DNA of 64,000 nucleotides from NCBI RefSeq assembly GCF_004138125.1, contig NZ_RXHS01000001.1, positions 310,001-374,000 of the forward strand, written 5' to 3'. The DNA comes from Seramator thermalis. Its GTDB lineage: Bacteria > Bacteroidota > Bacteroidia > Bacteroidales > Dysgonomonadaceae. The notes beneath the pieces are model-generated. The model was not told the DNA's origin and ran no database searches. It saw only the letters and a list, made by a program, of their open reading frames with translations. The translations under genes were made by a program, and so were the position numbers. Below, in pieces: positions 1 to 9,377 of this stretch (its first letter is position 1; every line of letters starts with the position of its first letter).

Positions 1-262
1 CGATTGCCGCTCCATAAAGCACAGGAATTACAAATCCCCAAAAAATCCATCGACCTTTTCGCACATTTCCGTCATTGAGTTGAAAGTAATCGTAATAGCA
101 AACAACCGATAAAACGAAAAACATACCAAAATGCGCAAGTTTGTCCCAAGGTATTACATCGGGCATTTCAGGTATTTCATTGGGTGTCAGCAAACAGGTC
201 AAAACAAAAATGACCAATCCGATGAATCCAGGGAGTAAAAGATGTCGAAAAAAACGAGACAT
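1..262 (-). CDS. VanZ-like membrane protein, N-terminal part
   Basis: This is an open reading frame that runs off the left edge; about 87 residues from the start codon are visible. It starts with a short basic stretch and a hydrophobic helix. A segment reading DKLAHFGMFFVLS follows, typical of VanZ-like proteins (family named for the teicoplanin-resistance protein VanZ; most members have no known function). A second hydrophobic stretch then leads to the edge. The ATG at 262 sits about 14 bases downstream of the expected transcription start of the promoter-like element at 283-313, which supports it. The gene is divergent from the S41 protease. Everything after the second helix is outside the window. 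Confidence 0.75.
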   Translation of the reverse strand, partial: MSRFFRHLLLPGFIGLVIFVLTCLLTPNEIPEMPDVIPWDKLAHFGMFFVLSVVCYYDYFQLNDGNVRKGRWIFWGFVIPVLYGAAI

Positions 263-282
263 ATCATTAGCTTATTCTTTCG

Positions 283-313
283 CAAAAGTACATGAAAAAA
301 GAGGTATTTCCAA
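283..313 (-). promoter_or_regulatory. Bacteroidetes-type promoter for the VanZ-like gene
   Basis: Read on the minus strand, TACTTTTG fits the Bacteroidetes minus-7 consensus TAnnTTTG. A TTG lies 20 bases upstream at the minus-33 position. The predicted start falls about 14 bases before the VanZ ATG. This is a motif match only. Confidence 0.5.
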
Positions 314-451
314 GCGTGATTTATAGAGGAAAGATACGAAATTCCACAATCGAGAGCCACTTTTAAAAACATATAACAATACGCGGTGCATCTATTCGCA
401 AAAAATTCGTTTCTTTGTGTAGAATTTAACAATACAATTTTGCAACATAAT

Positions 452-2131
452 ATGAAGAAGATCTTTTTGATGCTGCTTTTTTCTGCATTCTTATGCAACA
501 TATCAGCTCAAACCTCCCCCAAGAATGACAATCAACGTTATTTCGACATCAATAAAAACCTTGACATCTTCAATTCCGTATTCAAAGAATTGCACATGTT
601 CTATGTGGATAGTATTCCTACGGACAAAATGATGCAGAGCGTCATCGAAAATACGCTTGCCGGACTCGATCCATATACTGAATACTATGCAGAAAATAAC
701 ATGGACGATTTGCGCATGCTCACTACGGGCGAATATGCCGGAATTGGAGCCGTGATTTCATACAACAACGGGCAGGTCATCATCAATCAACCTTACGAAA
801 ATATGCCCGCGGCAAAAAGTGGACTGAAAGCTGCCGATGCCATACTTGAAATTGATGGCATAGATATGCGCAAAGCAAACGTTAAGGATGTTAGCGATAA
901 ACTCAAAGGCACTCCCGGAACAACAGTTACACTACTCATCCAAAGACCCGGCGAAAACAAACCACGTACCATAAAAGTCGTTCGCGAAAAAATTACGATC
1001 AATCCCGTAACCTATTCGGCAATAAACGATAGTGGAACAGGATACATCCATTTTTCGGGTTTCACCGAAAACAGTTCGAAAGAATTTCGTAAAGCGTTTC
1101 TCGACTTGAAAGATAAAGGGGCTCAATCGCTCATCATCGATTTACGAGGCAATGGTGGCGGAATTTTGGAAGAGGCAGTAAGTATTGCCAATCTTTTTAT
1201 TCCGAAAGATCAGGAAATTGTTTCCACCAAAGGAAAAATCAAACAATGGGATCGCACCTACAAAACATCCGAACAACCCATTGATACACTTATTCCGATT
1301 GCCGTGCTCACCGATACCAGCTCTGCTTCGGCATCGGAAATTCTTGCCGGTTCGATGCAAGATCTCGATCGCGGAGTGATTATCGGTAACCGAACATTCG
1401 GAAAGGGTTTGGTCCAAACAACCCGCATGCTGCCTTATAATGGAAATCTGAAAATCACGACTGCCAAATATTACATTCCGAGCAGACGTTGCATTCAGGT
1501 GCTCGACTATTCACATCGGAATCCCGACGGAAGCGTCGCCCGCGTGCCTGACAGTCTGACAAATGTATTTTACACTCGAAACGGACGTGAGGTTCGCGAT
1601 GGTGGCGGAATCAATCCCGATTTTATAATTGCCGAAGACAAACCGGGAACCATTACTTATTACTTGATTACTCAAAACGTTGTGTTCGATTTCGTGACAG
1701 ATTGGGTACTGAAACATTCTCAAATTGATTCTCCCGACAAATTTTCGCTCACGGATGCCGATTACGAAGCTTTCAAGCAATTTGTTAAATCGAAAAAAGA
1801 TTTCAAATACGATCAAATGAGCGCGCATTCGCTTCGCAATCTTGAAGAGGTAATGAAATTTGAAGGGTACATGGATGTAGCATCCGCCGAATTTCAGGCA
1901 CTCAAAGCTAAACTCGTCCCGGATTTGGATCGCGACCTCGAATTATTTAAGGAATCGATTAAGGATGTCATCACCAACGAAATCATTCGGCGCTATTATT
2001 TCGAGAAAGGCGTTCTCATTCACACACTGCAAAACGACAAGGCTTACCAAAAGGCGGTAGAAGTGCTTAACGACAAATCGTTGTATAACAATACGCTGAA
2101 GCCGGGCAAGTCAATTGCTTCGTCGCACTAA
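452..2131 (+). CDS. S41 family C-terminal processing peptidase (CtpA/Prc-like)
   Basis: A periplasmic serine protease with a Ser-Lys dyad that trims or degrades envelope proteins from their C-termini. The chosen ATG gives a clean signal peptide (MKKIFLMLLFSAFLCNISAQ); an ATG 66 bases upstream would prepend 22 residues and bury it. After the signal comes the S41 N-terminal region, a PDZ domain (roughly residues 80-165, with GEYAGIGAVIS and the KGTPGT loop), then the protease core. The motif SSASASEI contains the likely nucleophile Ser293, and FGKGLVQ contains Lys318; the 25-residue spacing equals that of E. coli Tsp. The C-terminal 150 residues are helical and charged. At 559 residues it matches the long Bacteroidetes CtpA type. 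The CapA-like gene follows after 12 bases. Confidence 0.93.
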   Translation: MKKIFLMLLFSAFLCNISAQTSPKNDNQRYFDINKNLDIFNSVFKELHMFYVDSIPTDKMMQSVIENTLAGLDPYTEYYAENNMDDLRMLTTGEYAGIGAVISYNNGQVIINQPYENMPAAKSGLKAADAILEIDGIDMRKANVKDVSDKLKGTPGTTVTLLIQRPGENKPRTIKVVREKITINPVTYSAINDSGTGYIHFSGFTENSSKEFRKAFLDLKDKGAQSLIIDLRGNGGGILEEAVSIANLFIPKDQEIVSTKGKIKQWDRTYKTSEQPIDTLIPIAVLTDTSSASASEILAGSMQDLDRGVIIGNRTFGKGLVQTTRMLPYNGNLKITTAKYYIPSRRCIQVLDYSHRNPDGSVARVPDSLTNVFYTRNGREVRDGGGINPDFIIAEDKPGTITYYLITQNVVFDFVTDWVLKHSQIDSPDKFSLTDADYEAFKQFVKSKKDFKYDQMSAHSLRNLEEVMKFEGYMDVASAEFQALKAKLVPDLDRDLELFKESIKDVITNEIIRRYYFEKGVLIHTLQNDKAYQKAVEVLNDKSLYNNTLKPGKSIASSH

Positions 2132-2143
2132 CCAAGATTCAAA

Positions 2144-3226
2144 ATGACGCTTCGACGCCTTGTTGTTTCATGTTTTCTGTCGGTCGCATTTTATGCGTGT
2201 TTCGCACAGAAAAAAGAGGTGAAACTTCTTTTTGCAGGCGATGCCATGCAGCATATGCCACAAGTGGAATCTGCATGGAACGAAAGAGGAAGTTATCGGT
2301 ATGACGATTGTTTCGAATTGGTAAAAAGTCGCATCTCAAGTGCGGATTTAGCTTGTGTTAATTTCGAAACCGTGCTTGCAGGAAAGCCTTATACGGGCTA
2401 TCCCACATTCAGTTCGCCGGACGAGTTTGCACTTGCCTTGCGAGAAGCGGGCTTCAATCTGTTCGTTCAGGCCAATAATCATGCAGCGGACAAGGGAAGC
2501 AAAGGATTGAAAAGGACTATCGACGTACTGGATTCTTTCGGAATAAAACATACCGGAACCTTTTCTTCTTCCGAGAGCCGCTCGTTGCAATATCCCCTCA
2601 TCCTCATTCGCAACGGCATTCGAATGGCTTTTCTCAATTACGTTTACGATACCAACGGAATTGAAGTGAAACCTCCGTTCATTGTAAATCTGATCGATAC
2701 CATACAAATGAGAAACGATATCGAAATGGCAAATCTTTACCACCCCGATATCATCATTGCCGTTATGCATTGGGGCGAAGAATACCAAACCTACCCTACT
2801 GCCGAACAATTGAAATTGACCGAATTCCTGAAACGAAATGGCGTACGCATTGTCATAGGACATCATCCTCACGTCATTCAACCGATTTTGACAGATTCCA
2901 CCCGAAATGGGATAAATAGTGTGGTCTTTTTTTCTTTGGGAAATTTCATCAGCAATCAGCAGAAGTCGAATACCGATGGCGGCATGATTGCCGAAATAAC
3001 AATCAGTAAAGTCGACGATAATTCATTGGTAACCATAGATACGGTGCAACACAGTTTGGTATGGGTACGAAAATTTTTCGAAAACAAGAAGAAACGATAT
3101 CTACTCATCCCGACCGATTTGCCCCTCGAACAAATTCATCCGGTAATGAACCCCGCCGAAATACAAAAGATGAATGCTTTTACCTCGAATGCCCTGCAGA
3201 TTCTAAATCATCGGATCCACTACTAA
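2144..3226 (+). CDS. CapA family protein (metallophosphoesterase-like fold)
   Basis: CapA-family proteins take part in poly-gamma-glutamate or capsule anchoring in Bacillus. Most Bacteroidetes members are uncharacterised exported proteins. The sequence has an N-terminal signal peptide (first 22 residues, ending FYACFAQ). The conserved blocks follow in order: GDAMQHMP near residue 30, NFETVLAG near 72, QANNHAADKG near 110, MHWGEEY near 205 and GHHPHVIQP near 240, the last two matching the metal-binding His/Asp positions of the family. The length of 360 residues is normal. It follows the S41 protease closely and may be co-transcribed. Its stop codon directly abuts the stop of the convergent DUF1460 gene, with no intergenic base. 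Confidence 0.88.
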   Translation: MTLRRLVVSCFLSVAFYACFAQKKEVKLLFAGDAMQHMPQVESAWNERGSYRYDDCFELVKSRISSADLACVNFETVLAGKPYTGYPTFSSPDEFALALREAGFNLFVQANNHAADKGSKGLKRTIDVLDSFGIKHTGTFSSSESRSLQYPLILIRNGIRMAFLNYVYDTNGIEVKPPFIVNLIDTIQMRNDIEMANLYHPDIIIAVMHWGEEYQTYPTAEQLKLTEFLKRNGVRIVIGHHPHVIQPILTDSTRNGINSVVFFSLGNFISNQQKSNTDGGMIAEITISKVDDNSLVTIDTVQHSLVWVRKFFENKKKRYLLIPTDLPLEQIHPVMNPAEIQKMNAFTSNALQILNHRIHY

Positions 3227-4090
3227 TCATTTCTTTTGGCAGCTATTTATTTGTATCACCATCACGCCCTTGCACTGTTTTTGTGAAGCACAGTATTCAC
3301 TCAGCGTTGCTGGTTGAATGATTACTTTTTTCGCGACGCTCGATGCATGAATAAAGGTCAGTTTCCCATTCTGTCGATAGGCAAAAGCCACATGCGAAAC
3401 ATCCAATCCGTCAATCGACGTAACGAATGCAATCATTGCCATATTCGGAATTTTGTCCGATTGAGACAAAATTCGGTCCTTCGGAAGATAATAAAATCCG
3501 CCTCTATCGTTGATTATTTTTTCGCGCAGCGACATTTTCTGCAACATCTGTTCATCGGACGCGAGTTGTCGGTATGCCTCACGATGCGATGTCATAAAAT
3601 GAATTTTGCGCACATCTTTTGTTCCACCCAATTGGCGACTGATATTTTCGACGATTCCTCGTCGTTGGTTTTCGAAAACCCAGTCACAAGTATAGTGCAA
3701 ACGCGAAGAATAATCATCGATAATGCCATTTCGATAACGAATTTTTCGAAGTTCGTCAACGAAAGCATCAAACGACAATTCGTCACCTCGGGCAGCAAGC
3801 GATAAGGCAATTACATTTTCCACGAAAGTCGTGCAATCAAACTCTCTCAGATTTACAATCAATATTTCGTCAGCAGCTTCAAGTGTATTGGCTACATACG
3901 GCGATTCAAGAAAAAATTCGGCAGTAGCCTGCAATACATCCTCCATCGGCTTGTTGCGATAAGGTTCGATATATTGCACATACCTGTCGAAGATAGCGAT
4001 ATCATCCCGGGTATAAATTGGTTTTTGCTTTGCAAAGATAACTGAAGCTGTGGCCAGAAACAATAACAATATCAACCCTACTCTTTTCAT
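3227..4090 (-). CDS. DUF1460 (N-acetylmuramoyl-L-alanine amidase-like) exported protein
   Basis: A secreted cysteine-hydrolase-like protein of the DUF1460 family, whose fold is NlpC/P60-like and which is thought to act on peptidoglycan; the substrate here is inferred. A signal peptide occupies about residues 1-20. The likely catalytic Cys86 lies in FDCTTFVENV, and a candidate His lies in GLDVSHVAFAYR near residue 235, the usual Cys-His arrangement. The length of 287 residues is ordinary for the family. It starts 7 bases after the DUF3307 gene ends and is probably the last gene of the satD-DUF3307-DUF1460 transcript. Confidence 0.85.
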   Translation of the reverse strand: MKRVGLILLLFLATASVIFAKQKPIYTRDDIAIFDRYVQYIEPYRNKPMEDVLQATAEFFLESPYVANTLEAADEILIVNLREFDCTTFVENVIALSLAARGDELSFDAFVDELRKIRYRNGIIDDYSSRLHYTCDWVFENQRRGIVENISRQLGGTKDVRKIHFMTSHREAYRQLASDEQMLQKMSLREKIINDRGGFYYLPKDRILSQSDKIPNMAMIAFVTSIDGLDVSHVAFAYRQNGKLTFIHASSVAKKVIIQPATLSEYCASQKQCKGVMVIQINSCQKK

Positions 4091-4097
4091 CGAAGCA

Positions 4098-4814
4098 TCA
4101 TTTTAATTGTGCGGTTATACCAACCACTATCATTCCCGTAACAATGGCGATACCAAAACTAAGCAAAGTTCCGATAAGGATATATTCGGTCAACTTTCGA
4201 TTTCCGGAATCTTTTAAATCACCAAATCGAAACACAGATTTGGCGGCCACTAAAAAACCAATGGCATCCCAATGGCCTGAAATCACAAAAGTAAAGACCA
4301 ATAGTCTTTCCAAAATGCCGATATATTTACCGGCGTTTGGCAACGATTCCGCTTTTGAGAAGTTTATATAACTAGTCCAATTTTCCAACATTAGTTGAAT
4401 CGCAATGCCACATGCAACCGTCAAAAACACAATTGCCGTCAGATATACCCAAAACAGATTATTTTCGAAAATAAAAGTCAGAGAGAGATTTGGATAGAAA
4501 AACAAAAACCATAGTGCAAAAATACTTACGAGATGCAACGACTGATCAATCAAAAACCAGCGCGATTTACTGTTTTCTTTCTGAAAATGCTGTTTCATCA
4601 AATCTATCACAACATGAATGATCGCAATGACAAGCGCCAAGGCCCAATAAGAAAGATTCCACAGAACCAACAGTACCAAGACCCCATGAATGAATCCGTG
4701 AAAGTAAATTTTCGAGGATCTAAACCCCAATTTTTCCTTTTCGTCTACCCACGACTTCGATTGTAAAACAAAATCGCCGATTAAATGAGCCAAAATCAGT
4801 CTGACAAATTCCAC
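4098..4814 (-). CDS. DUF3307 integral membrane protein
   Basis: A 238-residue multi-pass membrane protein with about six or seven hydrophobic segments. The N-terminal block LILAHLIGDFVLQS and the following HGFIHGVLVLLVLW are characteristic of DUF3307, a family without a known function. The start is a GTG placed immediately after the TAA of the upstream SatD-like gene, indicating translational coupling. SatD and DUF3307 proteins are commonly encoded side by side in Bacteroidetes, suggesting a joint role, perhaps in metabolite sensing or transport, but nothing in the sequence tells what. Confidence 0.85.
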   Translation of the reverse strand: MEFVRLILAHLIGDFVLQSKSWVDEKEKLGFRSSKIYFHGFIHGVLVLLVLWNLSYWALALVIAIIHVVIDLMKQHFQKENSKSRWFLIDQSLHLVSIFALWFLFFYPNLSLTFIFENNLFWVYLTAIVFLTVACGIAIQLMLENWTSYINFSKAESLPNAGKYIGILERLLVFTFVISGHWDAIGFLVAAKSVFRFGDLKDSGNRKLTEYILIGTLLSFGIAIVTGMIVVGITAQLK

Positions 4815-5459
4815 TTAAATCATCAATTTATTCAATTTTCGCCGGTAAACTTGTTCCACAGCCAATATTTCGTCTATTCTTGCTCTTTTCCACCTTCCAC
4901 TCACAGAGTTTTGCTTGATATCAAGCATTTTACCTATTTCATTCTGTTTCCGATCCGGATATTTCAACACCATCTCCATCAATTCGGCAGAAGCGATGGT
5001 CCAATTATCCATAAAAATAGATATTAATCTTAAGTAAAGATTCATTTCATCATCGAAATCTCTCCAAGGACTTTTTATAAGTAAATTAACTTTTTCTCTT
5101 TCAAGTTCTTCAAATTTCTCTCCCGCATTTATAAAGGCTTCCCCGTTACTTTCAGAAATACGCTTGCCGGAATAATTTTTTTCGCCAAGACCAATTGCCA
5201 TTCTCACATCGATATCGCTTGCTTTTTTATTTTTATTTTTAGGCATTGTCTTTTTTATCAAAGCTTTAATGGACAAAGCTTTGAACAATACTTCGGCAGG
5301 TTGGTCTACTTCGAGTTGAAAAGAATCTCCCCAAACCAACTCCCATTGCGCGGGCGTTTCACCCCACTTATCGAATAATTCTTTCAGTGGCAATAGCCAA
5401 ACTTCAGGATTATCCATTTTCCGGGACGAAACAATATCTCCTTTTATAATTGCTATCAT
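4815..5459 (-). CDS. SatD-like protein with C-terminal helix-turn-helix
   Basis: SatD was named in a streptococcal acid-tolerance operon; its biochemistry is not settled. The N-terminal part opens with IAIIKGDIVSSRKM and contains WGDSFQLEV, the two blocks that mark the family. The C-terminal 60 residues (QNEIGKMLDIKQNSVSGRWKR) look like a helix-turn-helix, so the protein probably binds DNA. It is the first gene of a leftward transcript with DUF3307 and DUF1460. Three identical-spaced dyads lie directly upstream of its start codon (5468-5543), a natural set of targets for autoregulation. The link between protein and sites is inference. Confidence 0.85.
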   Translation of the reverse strand: MIAIIKGDIVSSRKMDNPEVWLLPLKELFDKWGETPAQWELVWGDSFQLEVDQPAEVLFKALSIKALIKKTMPKNKNKKASDIDVRMAIGLGEKNYSGKRISESNGEAFINAGEKFEELEREKVNLLIKSPWRDFDDEMNLYLRLISIFMDNWTIASAELMEMVLKYPDRKQNEIGKMLDIKQNSVSGRWKRARIDEILAVEQVYRRKLNKLMI

Positions 5460-5467
5460 GGTTCAAA

Positions 5468-5543
5468 TATCGTAATAATAAACGATAAATCAAAATATCG
5501 TCGAAATAAACGATAATCGAAAATATCGTCGAAATAAACGATA
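5468..5543. promoter_or_regulatory. Three phased operator-like dyads upstream of satD
   Basis: Three 20-bp sites occupy 5468-5487, 5496-5515 and 5524-5543. Each has perfect arms TATCGT and ACGATA separated by an 8-base spacer (AATAATAA in the first, CGAAATAA in the other two). The repeat distance is exactly 28 bases both times. The first site ends 9 bases before the satD start codon, so a bound regulator would cover the promoter or transcription start. Confidence 0.75.
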
Positions 5544-5572
5544 TTTTTCGAAAGGGGAAAGTATAGAAGAAT

Positions 5573-7288
5573 TTAGCTCAGTCCTTCCACCTGACCATTC
5601 ACCAAATCGATGCGTTTTGCCTGTGGATCGGCCGGTAAACCGGGCATGCGAACCATTTCGCCCGCAATGGCAACAATAAATTCCGCCCCCTGATTAATAA
5701 CCAGATCGTTGATTTTGAATGAAAATCCTTTGGCTACGCCATAAGCCGTTGGATCGGCCGAGAACGAATATTGCGTTTTGGCAATGCACACAGGCAGCTT
5801 TTCGAGAGCAGTTCCTTCGATTTGCTTGAGCATTTTTTGCGCCTTTTCGCCAAACGAAACTTCGTGTGCGCCATAAATTCCCATTGCTACTTTTTCGAGT
5901 TTCTGATCTATGGGATCATCATCCTCATAAGTAAACAGCAAACGACCGGAAGGAGAATTTTCTACCACATCTACCACAACATTCGCCAACTCCACGGCGC
6001 CTGCGCCACCTTTTTCGAATGCTTCGCATAAAGCAAAACGTACACCTTTTCTTTCACAAAAATCCCGAACCACAGCAATTTCTTCTGCCGAATCGTTATG
6101 AAACTTGTTAAATGCCACGACCGTTGTTTGTCCAAATGCGGCCAAATTGATCAAATGGCGCTGCAAATTGTCGAGACCTTTTTTCAGCCCCTTCATATCG
6201 GGATTTTTAATCAGTTTTTCGGGAGTGCCGCCATGCATTTTCAATCCCTGTGCAGTAACTACGATTACCGTTGCTTTGGGCTGCAATCCGCTTTTCCTGC
6301 ATTTTATGTTGAAAAACTTTTCGGCGCCCAGGTCGGCACCAAAACCGGCTTCGGTTACCACATACTCACCATACGACATCGCCATTTTTGTGGCCAGTAA
6401 CGAATTGCAACCGTGTGCAATATTGGCAAAAGGTCCGCCGTGCACAAAAGCCGCCGTATTTTCGGTTGTCTGCACAAGGTTCGGATTTAATGCATCTTTC
6501 ATCAATACAGTGATGGCGCCTGCAACACCCAAATCCTTCACCGTAAATGGTTCGCCACTTCGTTTGTAACCCAAAAGAATGTTTTCGATACGACGCCGAA
6601 GATCTTTCTCATTTTCAGCCAGGCACAAAATTGCCATCAACTCCGAAGCAGCCGTTATGTCGAACCCACTTTCCTGCGGAACGCCATTGCCTTGCCCCAG
6701 ACCGGTAACAATATAACGCAAACTCCTATCATTCACATCCAGCACACGTTTCCAAAGCACCTGTTTCAGTTCGTCCTGTGTTCCCTGAACGCGATAAATA
6801 TAGTTATCCAACAAAGCGGAAATAGTATTGTGAGCGGTAGTAATGGCATGAAAATCGCCCGTGAAGTGAAGGTTGATATTTTCCATCGGGAGAACTTGAG
6901 AATAACCACCACCTGCTGCTCCGCCTTTCAAACCAAATACAGGCCCTAATGAAGGTTCTCGAAGAGCCACGATAGCCTTTTTGCCGATACGATTCAATCC
7001 GAGTGTCAATCCGATAGAAATGGTTGTTTTTCCCACCCCGGTTTTGGTAGGAGTGATGGCCGTTACCAATATCAAATTGCTTTTCGCAATATGGTCATCA
7101 TTTATCTGATCGTATGGCACCTTTGCCATATGCCTTCCATAACTGATAACCTCCTCGCGTGGAATGCCGATCTCTTCGGCAACATCTTTAATTCGTTTCA
7201 ACGGTGTTTCACGCGCTATTTCAATATCCGATTTCATAATAAAATCCGTTTCCGGAGATTGGTCAAACTCTTTCGTTTGCTCGTTCAT
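5573..7288 (-). CDS. fhs: Formate--tetrahydrofolate ligase
   Basis: Catalyses the ATP-dependent formylation of tetrahydrofolate to 10-formyl-THF in cytosolic one-carbon metabolism. The P-loop region [11 protein letters not shown] near residues 75-85, the [13 protein letters not shown] block, [13 protein letters not shown], and the C-terminal [15 protein letters not shown] signature are all present. At 571 residues it is slightly longer than usual (about 555). An internal ATG at residue 18 ([10 protein letters not shown]) would match the common start better, so the first 17 residues are uncertain. It lies 11 bases after uvrB's start on the same strand and may be co-transcribed with it. Confidence 0.96.
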   Translation of the reverse strand: MNEQTKEFDQSPETDFIMKSDIEIARETPLKRIKDVAEEIGIPREEVISYGRHMAKVPYDQINDDHIAKSNLILVTAITPTKTGVGKTTISIGLTLGLNRIGKKAIVALREPSLGPVFGLKGGAAGGGYSQVLPMENINLHFTGDFHAITTAHNTISALLDNYIYRVQGTQDELKQVLWKRVLDVNDRSLRYIVTGLGQGNGVPQESGFDITAASELMAILCLAENEKDLRRRIENILLGYKRSGEPFTVKDLGVAGAITVLMKDALNPNLVQTTENTAAFVHGGPFANIAHGCNSLLATKMAMSYGEYVVTEAGFGADLGAEKFFNIKCRKSGLQPKATVIVVTAQGLKMHGGTPEKLIKNPDMKGLKKGLDNLQRHLINLAAFGQTTVVAFNKFHNDSAEEIAVVRDFCERKGVRFALCEAFEKGGAGAVELANVVVDVVENSPSGRLLFTYEDDDPIDQKLEKVAMGIYGAHEVSFGEKAQKMLKQIEGTALEKLPVCIAKTQYSFSADPTAYGVAKGFSFKINDLVINQGAEFIVAIAGEMVRMPGLPADPQAKRIDLVNGQVEGLS

Positions 7289-7299
7289 GTGAATAATGT

Positions 7300-9342
7300 T
7301 TAATATTTTGTATGATGTTTGATTTTTTCTTCTTCTTTCAATTTGTCTTCCAACATAATCAGTTGATCGCGCAATTGTGCAGCTTCCAGGAATTCGAGTT
7401 TTTTGGCGGCAGCCAGCATCGCTTTGCGTGTTTTTTCGATTTGTTTTTTCAAATCGTCCTCCGAAGCATAATTCGGTTGTACCGGTTCGGCAACGAGCGA
7501 ATAATAGTCGGGCTCGACATAGGCATGCGGTTCCACGGTAGCCGCCTTTTGCCCCAAAGCCGACGATTTGGATTTGACGATGGGTTGTGGCGTAATGCCA
7601 TGTTCTTCGTTATATTTCATCTGCTTTTCGCGTCGGCGATTGGTTTCGTCGATGGTAAGCCGCATGCTTTCAGTTATTTTGTCGGCATAAAAAATCACCT
7701 TTCCGTTCACGTTTCTTGCGGCACGTCCTGCTGTTTGCGTAAGCGAACGATTGGAGCGCAAAAAACCTTCTTTGTCGGCATCGAGTATGGCCACAAGCGA
7801 AACTTCAGGAAAATCGAGCCCTTCGCGCAACAGGTTCACCCCGATAAGCACATCGAAAAGTCCATTCCGAAGATCGTCCATAATCTTCACGCGCTCCAAA
7901 GTCTCCACATCCGAATGAATATATCGGCAGCGAACGTTGAAACTCGTCAGATAATCCGTCAGCTCTTCGGCCATACGTTTGGTGAGGGTCGTCACGAGCA
8001 CACGTTCGTCTCGTTCCACCCGCTGCTGTATCTCTTCCATCAAATCGTCGATCTGATTCAGACTGGGACGCACTTCGATAGGCGGATCAAGCAAACCCGT
8101 AGGACGAATCAGCTGATCGACCACCACTCCTTCCGACTTTTCCAACTCATAGTCGGCGGGCGTTGCACTCACGAAGATAACCTCAGGCACAATAGCTTCG
8201 AATTCTTCGAATCGGAGTGGACGATTGTCGATGGCGGCCGGCAGTCGGAACCCATATTCCACCAGGTTGATTTTTCGCGAATGATCGCCGCCATACATCG
8301 CACGAATTTGCGGAATGGTAACGTGACTTTCATCGATGACCGTCAGAAAATCTTTCGGGAAAAAGTCCAACAGACAGAAAGGTCGCGTTCCGGGCGGTCG
8401 TCCGTCGAAGTAACGCGAATAGTTTTCGATACCCGAACAATACCCGATTTCCTTAATCATTTCCACATCGTAGGTAACCCTGTCATACAGTCGTTTGGCT
8501 TCGAGTGGCTTACCAATGGATTGAAAAAACTCTACCTGCTTGCCCAAATCGATCATAATTTCATCCACCGCCCGAAAGATGCGTTCCTTGGTAGTTACGA
8601 ACAAATTTGCCGGAAAAATGCGATAAGCATCCAATTGCTCGAGCGTGACACCCGTCAACGGATCAACCATTTCGATGCTTTCTATTTCGTCACCCCAAAA
8701 AATGACGCGGATAATCTGATCGTCATAAGCCAAAAACACATCCACTGTATCGCCTTTTACCCGAAAATTGCCCCGATTGTATTCGGCTGTTTCGTTGCGA
8801 GAATACAGACTTTCGACAAGCTGCCGCAAAAAAACATCGCGCACCAGGTTTTGCCCCACTTTGAGGTCGATGGTTACTTTATTGAAATCTTCGGGATTGC
8901 CAATGCCATAGAGGCACGAAACCGACGAAACCACGATGACGTCGGTTCTTCCGGAAAGCAATGCCGACGTGGCCGAAAGGCGCAGTTTTTCGATTTCGGC
9001 GTTGATGGACAAATCTTTTTCGATATACGTGTCGGTGGAAGGGATGTAGGCTTCGGGCTGATAATAATCGTAGTACGAAACATAATATTCCACCGCATTG
9101 TGCGGGAAAAAGCTCTTGAACTCGCTGTAGAGTTGCGCGGCAAGCGTTTTGTTGTGACTGATGACCAGCGTCGGCTTGTTGATTTGCGCAATGACGTTGG
9201 CTATCGTAAAAGTTTTGCCCGAACCCGTAACACCCAACAGCGTTTGGTACGGAACTTTATTCCGCAAGCCTTCTACCAGCGCTTTTATGGCCTCCGGCTG
9301 ATCGCCGGTTGGTTTGTATTCTGATGTTAACTCAAATTTCAT
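7300..9342 (-). CDS. uvrB: UvrABC excinuclease subunit B
   Basis: The damage-verification helicase-like subunit of nucleotide excision repair, loaded by UvrA and recruiting UvrC. The Walker A motif [10 protein letters not shown] is near residue 40 and the beta-hairpin [12 protein letters not shown] near 90-103. A DEAD-like DESH motif is in [11 protein letters not shown], and the helicase motifs [15 protein letters not shown] and QTAGRAARN follow. The UVR motif that contacts UvrC lies at the C-terminus ([31 protein letters not shown] region). The length of 680 residues is standard and all domains are intact. Confidence 0.98.
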   Translation of the reverse strand: MKFELTSEYKPTGDQPEAIKALVEGLRNKVPYQTLLGVTGSGKTFTIANVIAQINKPTLVISHNKTLAAQLYSEFKSFFPHNAVEYYVSYYDYYQPEAYIPSTDTYIEKDLSINAEIEKLRLSATSALLSGRTDVIVVSSVSCLYGIGNPEDFNKVTIDLKVGQNLVRDVFLRQLVESLYSRNETAEYNRGNFRVKGDTVDVFLAYDDQIIRVIFWGDEIESIEMVDPLTGVTLEQLDAYRIFPANLFVTTKERIFRAVDEIMIDLGKQVEFFQSIGKPLEAKRLYDRVTYDVEMIKEIGYCSGIENYSRYFDGRPPGTRPFCLLDFFPKDFLTVIDESHVTIPQIRAMYGGDHSRKINLVEYGFRLPAAIDNRPLRFEEFEAIVPEVIFVSATPADYELEKSEGVVVDQLIRPTGLLDPPIEVRPSLNQIDDLMEEIQQRVERDERVLVTTLTKRMAEELTDYLTSFNVRCRYIHSDVETLERVKIMDDLRNGLFDVLIGVNLLREGLDFPEVSLVAILDADKEGFLRSNRSLTQTAGRAARNVNGKVIFYADKITESMRLTIDETNRRREKQMKYNEEHGITPQPIVKSKSSALGQKAATVEPHAYVEPDYYSLVAEPVQPNYASEDDLKKQIEKTRKAMLAAAKKLEFLEAAQLRDQLIMLEDKLKEEEKIKHHTKY

Positions 9343-9377
9343 TCTTCACCTTTAGCAAAAAATTGCAACCTCAAAAT

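Noticed and set aside
7312-9324. Long open frame opposite uvrB (about 670 codons)
   Set aside because: It is the antisense shadow of uvrB, rich in Phe, His, Arg and Gln runs with no protein-like domains.
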